NCBI GenBank assembly: GCA_944326495.1
Contig: CALVEE010000041.1
Location: 1 to 8,616, forward strand
Reading direction: 5' to 3'
DNA: 8,616 nt
Source: Candidatus Gastranaerophilales bacterium
GTDB taxonomy: Bacteria; Cyanobacteriota; Vampirovibrionia; Gastranaerophilales; Gastranaerophilaceae
Shown here: piece after piece, positions 6,999 through 8,616 of the stretch
Layout: the number at the start of each line of letters is the position of its first letter
Numbering within the stretch: position 1 is the stretch's first letter
Notes under the pieces: model-generated
Told to the model about the DNA's origin: nothing
Databases searched by the model: none
What the model saw: the letters and a program-made list of their open reading frames with translations, nothing else
Position numbers and translations under genes: made by a program

Positions 6999-8084
6999 CT
7001 AAGCCTGTGTTTCTGCTAACTTCTCCAGCTTAAGCTTCTGATCATATTCTGTTAGTAAATCAATAAGCTCGTCTAAATCGCCGTCAATTACTGTCCAAAC
7101 GTTAAGGTTCTGCCCTATTCTGTGGTCGGTAAGTCTTCCCTGCGGAAAATTGTAAGTTCTTATACGTTCGCTTCTGTCACCTGTTCCAACTTGAGAACGT
7201 CTTAAATCCGTTATTTCTTTCATTTGTTTCTGAACTTCCATATCATAAAGCTTCGCCTTTAAAATCTGGAGTGCGCGTTCTTTGTTTTGAAGCTGTGAAC
7301 GTTCTTCTGTACAGAAAATCATTATACCTGTCGGTTTATGGAATACTCTTGCCGCGGTTTCTACCTTGTTAACGTTTTGTCCGCCGGCACCGCCTGAACG
7401 GGCTGTTGAGATTTCCACATCATTCATATTAAGTTCAACTTCTACATCATCAACCTCCGGCATAACTGCAACTGTTGCGGTTGAAGTGTGAACACGTCCT
7501 TGCGATTCTGTTGCCGGAACCCTTTGAACTCGATGAACGCCAGACTCGTATTTAAGACGTGAATAAATGCTGTCGCCTTTCATTGAAATAATAACTTCAC
7601 TTACTCCGCCAGCTTCGCAATCGGTCTTACTGAGAATTTGCGTCTGCCAGCCTTTTTTATCCGCGTAGCGCATATACATTCTCATCAAGTCGCCCGCAAA
7701 AATATTTGCCTCATCTCCGCCTGCGCCGCCTCTGATTTCGAGCATAATATCTTTATCATCCATAGGATCTCTTGGCAGAAGAAGAACCTTCATACGCTCT
7801 TCATATTCCGCAATCTTCTTTTCGTTTTCTTCCATATCAGATTTCAAGAACTGGCGCATTTCTTCGTCTTTTTCTTCGTGAATAAGCTGTTTCGCTTCTT
7901 CAATAGCATCCACGGCTTTCTTCCAGGCATAATAAAGTTCAACAGTCTCTTCCATTGATTTTCTTTGTTTTGATAAATCACGGAATTTGTTATAATCTGC
8001 AATAACTTCAGGCTTTGAAAGAGTTTCGCCAAGCTCGGTATATTTCTTTTCAATCTGAATAATTTTATCTAACATATCTTTCAT
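6999..8084 (-). CDS. prfA: Peptide chain release factor 1
   Basis: A protein of 361 aa, the normal length for RF1, which recognises UAA and UAG and triggers peptide release. The N-terminal coiled-coil-like domain covers about 1-105. LEIRGGAGGDEA at 115-126 follows. The codon-reading PAT tripeptide is at 190-192 in the RF1-type context RVPATESQGRVHTS. The catalytic GGQ is at 234-236 within SGGAGGQNVNK, and its glutamine is the expected target of PrmC methylation. The PAT motif, as opposed to SPF, separates it from RF2. Start ATG 8084 is supported by GAGGT 8 nt upstream; the next ATG (codon 4) would be too far from that site. It appears to be a single-gene unit: prmC, often adjacent, is absent, the downstream neighbour is convergent and 8 nt away, and the upstream gene is 200 nt away. 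It terminates with TAG, a codon read only by RF1. Confidence 0.98.
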   Translation of the reverse strand: MKDMLDKIIQIEKKYTELGETLSKPEVIADYNKFRDLSKQRKSMEETVELYYAWKKAVDAIEEAKQLIHEEKDEEMRQFLKSDMEENEKKIAEYEERMKVLLLPRDPMDDKDIMLEIRGGAGGDEANIFAGDLMRMYMRYADKKGWQTQILSKTDCEAGGVSEVIISMKGDSIYSRLKYESGVHRVQRVPATESQGRVHTSTATVAVMPEVDDVEVELNMNDVEISTARSGGAGGQNVNKVETAARVFHKPTGIMIFCTEERSQLQNKERALQILKAKLYDMEVQKQMKEITDLRRSQVGTGDRSERIRTYNFPQGRLTDHRIGQNLNVWTVIDGDLDELIDLLTEYDQKLKLEKLAETQA

Positions 8085-8092
8085 ATAAATTT

Positions 8093-8097
8093 ACCTC
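8093..8097 (-). promoter_or_regulatory. Ribosome binding site of prfA
   Basis: GAGGT on the minus strand, 8 nt before the ATG at 8084. It is the clearest Shine-Dalgarno sequence in the window and decides the start codon against the ATG three codons downstream. Confidence 0.75.
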
Positions 8098-8105
8098 ATA
8101 TAAAA

Positions 8106-8134
8106 AGTATAACAAAAACAGGGGGAAATGTATA
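8106..8134 (-). promoter_or_regulatory. Candidate promoter of prfA
   Basis: On the minus strand, TATACA (8134-8129, four of six matches to TTGACA) and TATACT (8111-8106, five of six matches to TATAAT) are spaced by 17 nt. The predicted transcription start near 8099 gives a leader of about 15 nt that just covers the GAGGT site. A C-rich run (about 8121-8125 on the plus strand as ggggg) lies in the spacer. Confidence 0.5.
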
Positions 8135-8188
8135 TTATCGGGCTGTAAGCAGTCTTAATCAAGCATTTATACCTCTTGACGAAAACAG

Positions 8189-8207
8189 TTCATTAAACTT
8201 TAATGAA
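8189..8207. promoter_or_regulatory. 19-nt perfect palindrome between prfA and the ankyrin gene
   Basis: ttcattaaa (8189-8197) and tttaatgaa (8199-8207) are exact reverse complements around one base, flanked on both sides by acagt/aacagt. It lies 78 nt past the ankyrin gene stop and about 55 nt upstream of the prfA -35. Read on the minus strand it is an AT-rich hairpin followed by ctgtttt, so it might be a weak terminator of the ankyrin gene; equally it could be a dimeric regulator site. Neither is proven. Confidence 0.4.
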
Positions 8208-8284
8208 ACAGTATAAAAAGAATTCGCACAAAAAGAAATATTTCACAAACATTAGATTGAAACATGCCGGCCTGCGTAAGAAAA

Positions 8285-8616
8285 TTATTCAATTGCTCCG
8301 TTTTTAATTAAAATATCTGCGATTTCACTTTGTTTACATTTTTTTGCATACTCTAACGGTGTTTTTTTATTAAATGGCTTATTTATATCAACATTATGAT
8401 TTATTAAAATTTCAACAGCTTCAACATTTCCCCGTTTTATAGCAAGAGATAGCAAATTTTGAGGTTTCAATGCAACATATAAAGCAGGCACTTTTGTTTC
8501 CGGGTCAGCTCCATTTTCCAACAAAATATCTAATATTTCATTTCTATTTAAAAATAAGGCATACATCGGAGCAGGAGTTCCGGTATAAGTTGCATTCGGA
8601 TTCATTCCGGCTTGTA
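8285..8616 (-). CDS. Ankyrin-repeat protein, partial (N-terminal part off the right edge)
   Basis: The visible 109 residues consist of about three ankyrin repeats. The first ends in EILDILLENGADPET. The second is LLSLAIKRGNVEAVEILINHNVDIN. The third is KTPLEYAKKCKQSEIADILIKNGA, and the protein ends two residues later. The frame stays open to the window edge: three codons (Q-A-G) precede the ATG at 8605, and QAGMNPNAT reads as the AGANPNAT-like turn of an ankyrin repeat, so that ATG is internal and the true start lies beyond 8616. Ankyrin proteins bind other proteins; no partner or activity can be assigned. No signal or membrane segment is visible in this piece. The stop is TAA, and 200 nt separate it from prfA. 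Confidence 0.85.
   Translation of the reverse strand, partial: QAGMNPNATYTGTPAPMYALFLNRNEILDILLENGADPETKVPALYVALKPQNLLSLAIKRGNVEAVEILINHNVDINKPFNKKTPLEYAKKCKQSEIADILIKNGAIE

Noticed and set aside
7638..7958. Open frame on the plus strand opposite prfA
   Set aside because: It is a shadow of the RF1 N-terminal domain, with no family features.
8176..8217. TTGACG and TATAAA as a plus-strand promoter
   Set aside because: The spacer is 30 nt, too long for a standard promoter, and no plus-strand gene follows.

Overview
The window is AT-rich, bacterial and mostly housekeeping. Complete genes are a YlxR-family protein, translation initiation factor IF-2 (infB), a ComEC/Rec2 DNA-uptake channel, a stand-alone metallo-beta-lactamase-fold protein of the COG1237 type, and peptide chain release factor 1 (prfA). 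An ankyrin-repeat gene runs off the right edge. The IF-2 G domain resembles cyanobacterial-type IF-2. Together with the AT-rich genome and C-rich hairpin repeats, this fits a non-photosynthetic relative of cyanobacteria such as Vampirovibrionia/Gastranaerophilales. That assignment is from memory and only tentative.

Layout. Positions 1-836 carry no convincing gene. Positions 139-545 are a patchwork of related hairpin repeats with GC-rich cores, some in opposite orientation, around a palindrome at 343-359. From 5957 down to 837, on the minus strand, ylxR, infB and comEC are tightly packed: ylxR and infB overlap by 20 nt, and infB and comEC are 11 nt apart. A 181-nt divergent intergenic region (5958-6138) follows, then the plus-strand COG1237-like gene (6139-6990). 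That gene converges on minus-strand prfA (8084-6999) with only 8 nt between the stop codons. After a 200-nt intergenic region with a prfA promoter candidate and a 19-nt palindrome, the partial ankyrin gene lies on the minus strand.

How the genes work together. ylxR and infB are a classic translation/RNA pair, usually seen with nusA upstream and rbfA/truB downstream. Here nusA is not immediately upstream and comEC sits where rbfA is often found. prfA is alone, without the frequent partner prmC next to it. The COG1237-like gene is divergent from the ylxR operon and has no pathway partner in view.

I do not see a clearly new defence, mobile or secretion system. The points most worth a second look are the inverted hairpin-repeat patchwork at 139-545, -10-like boxes just upstream of the start codons of two genes without Shine-Dalgarno sequences (possible leaderless mRNAs), TAG stops in four of six genes including prfA itself, and a hairpin forming the 3' end of the COG1237-like gene.
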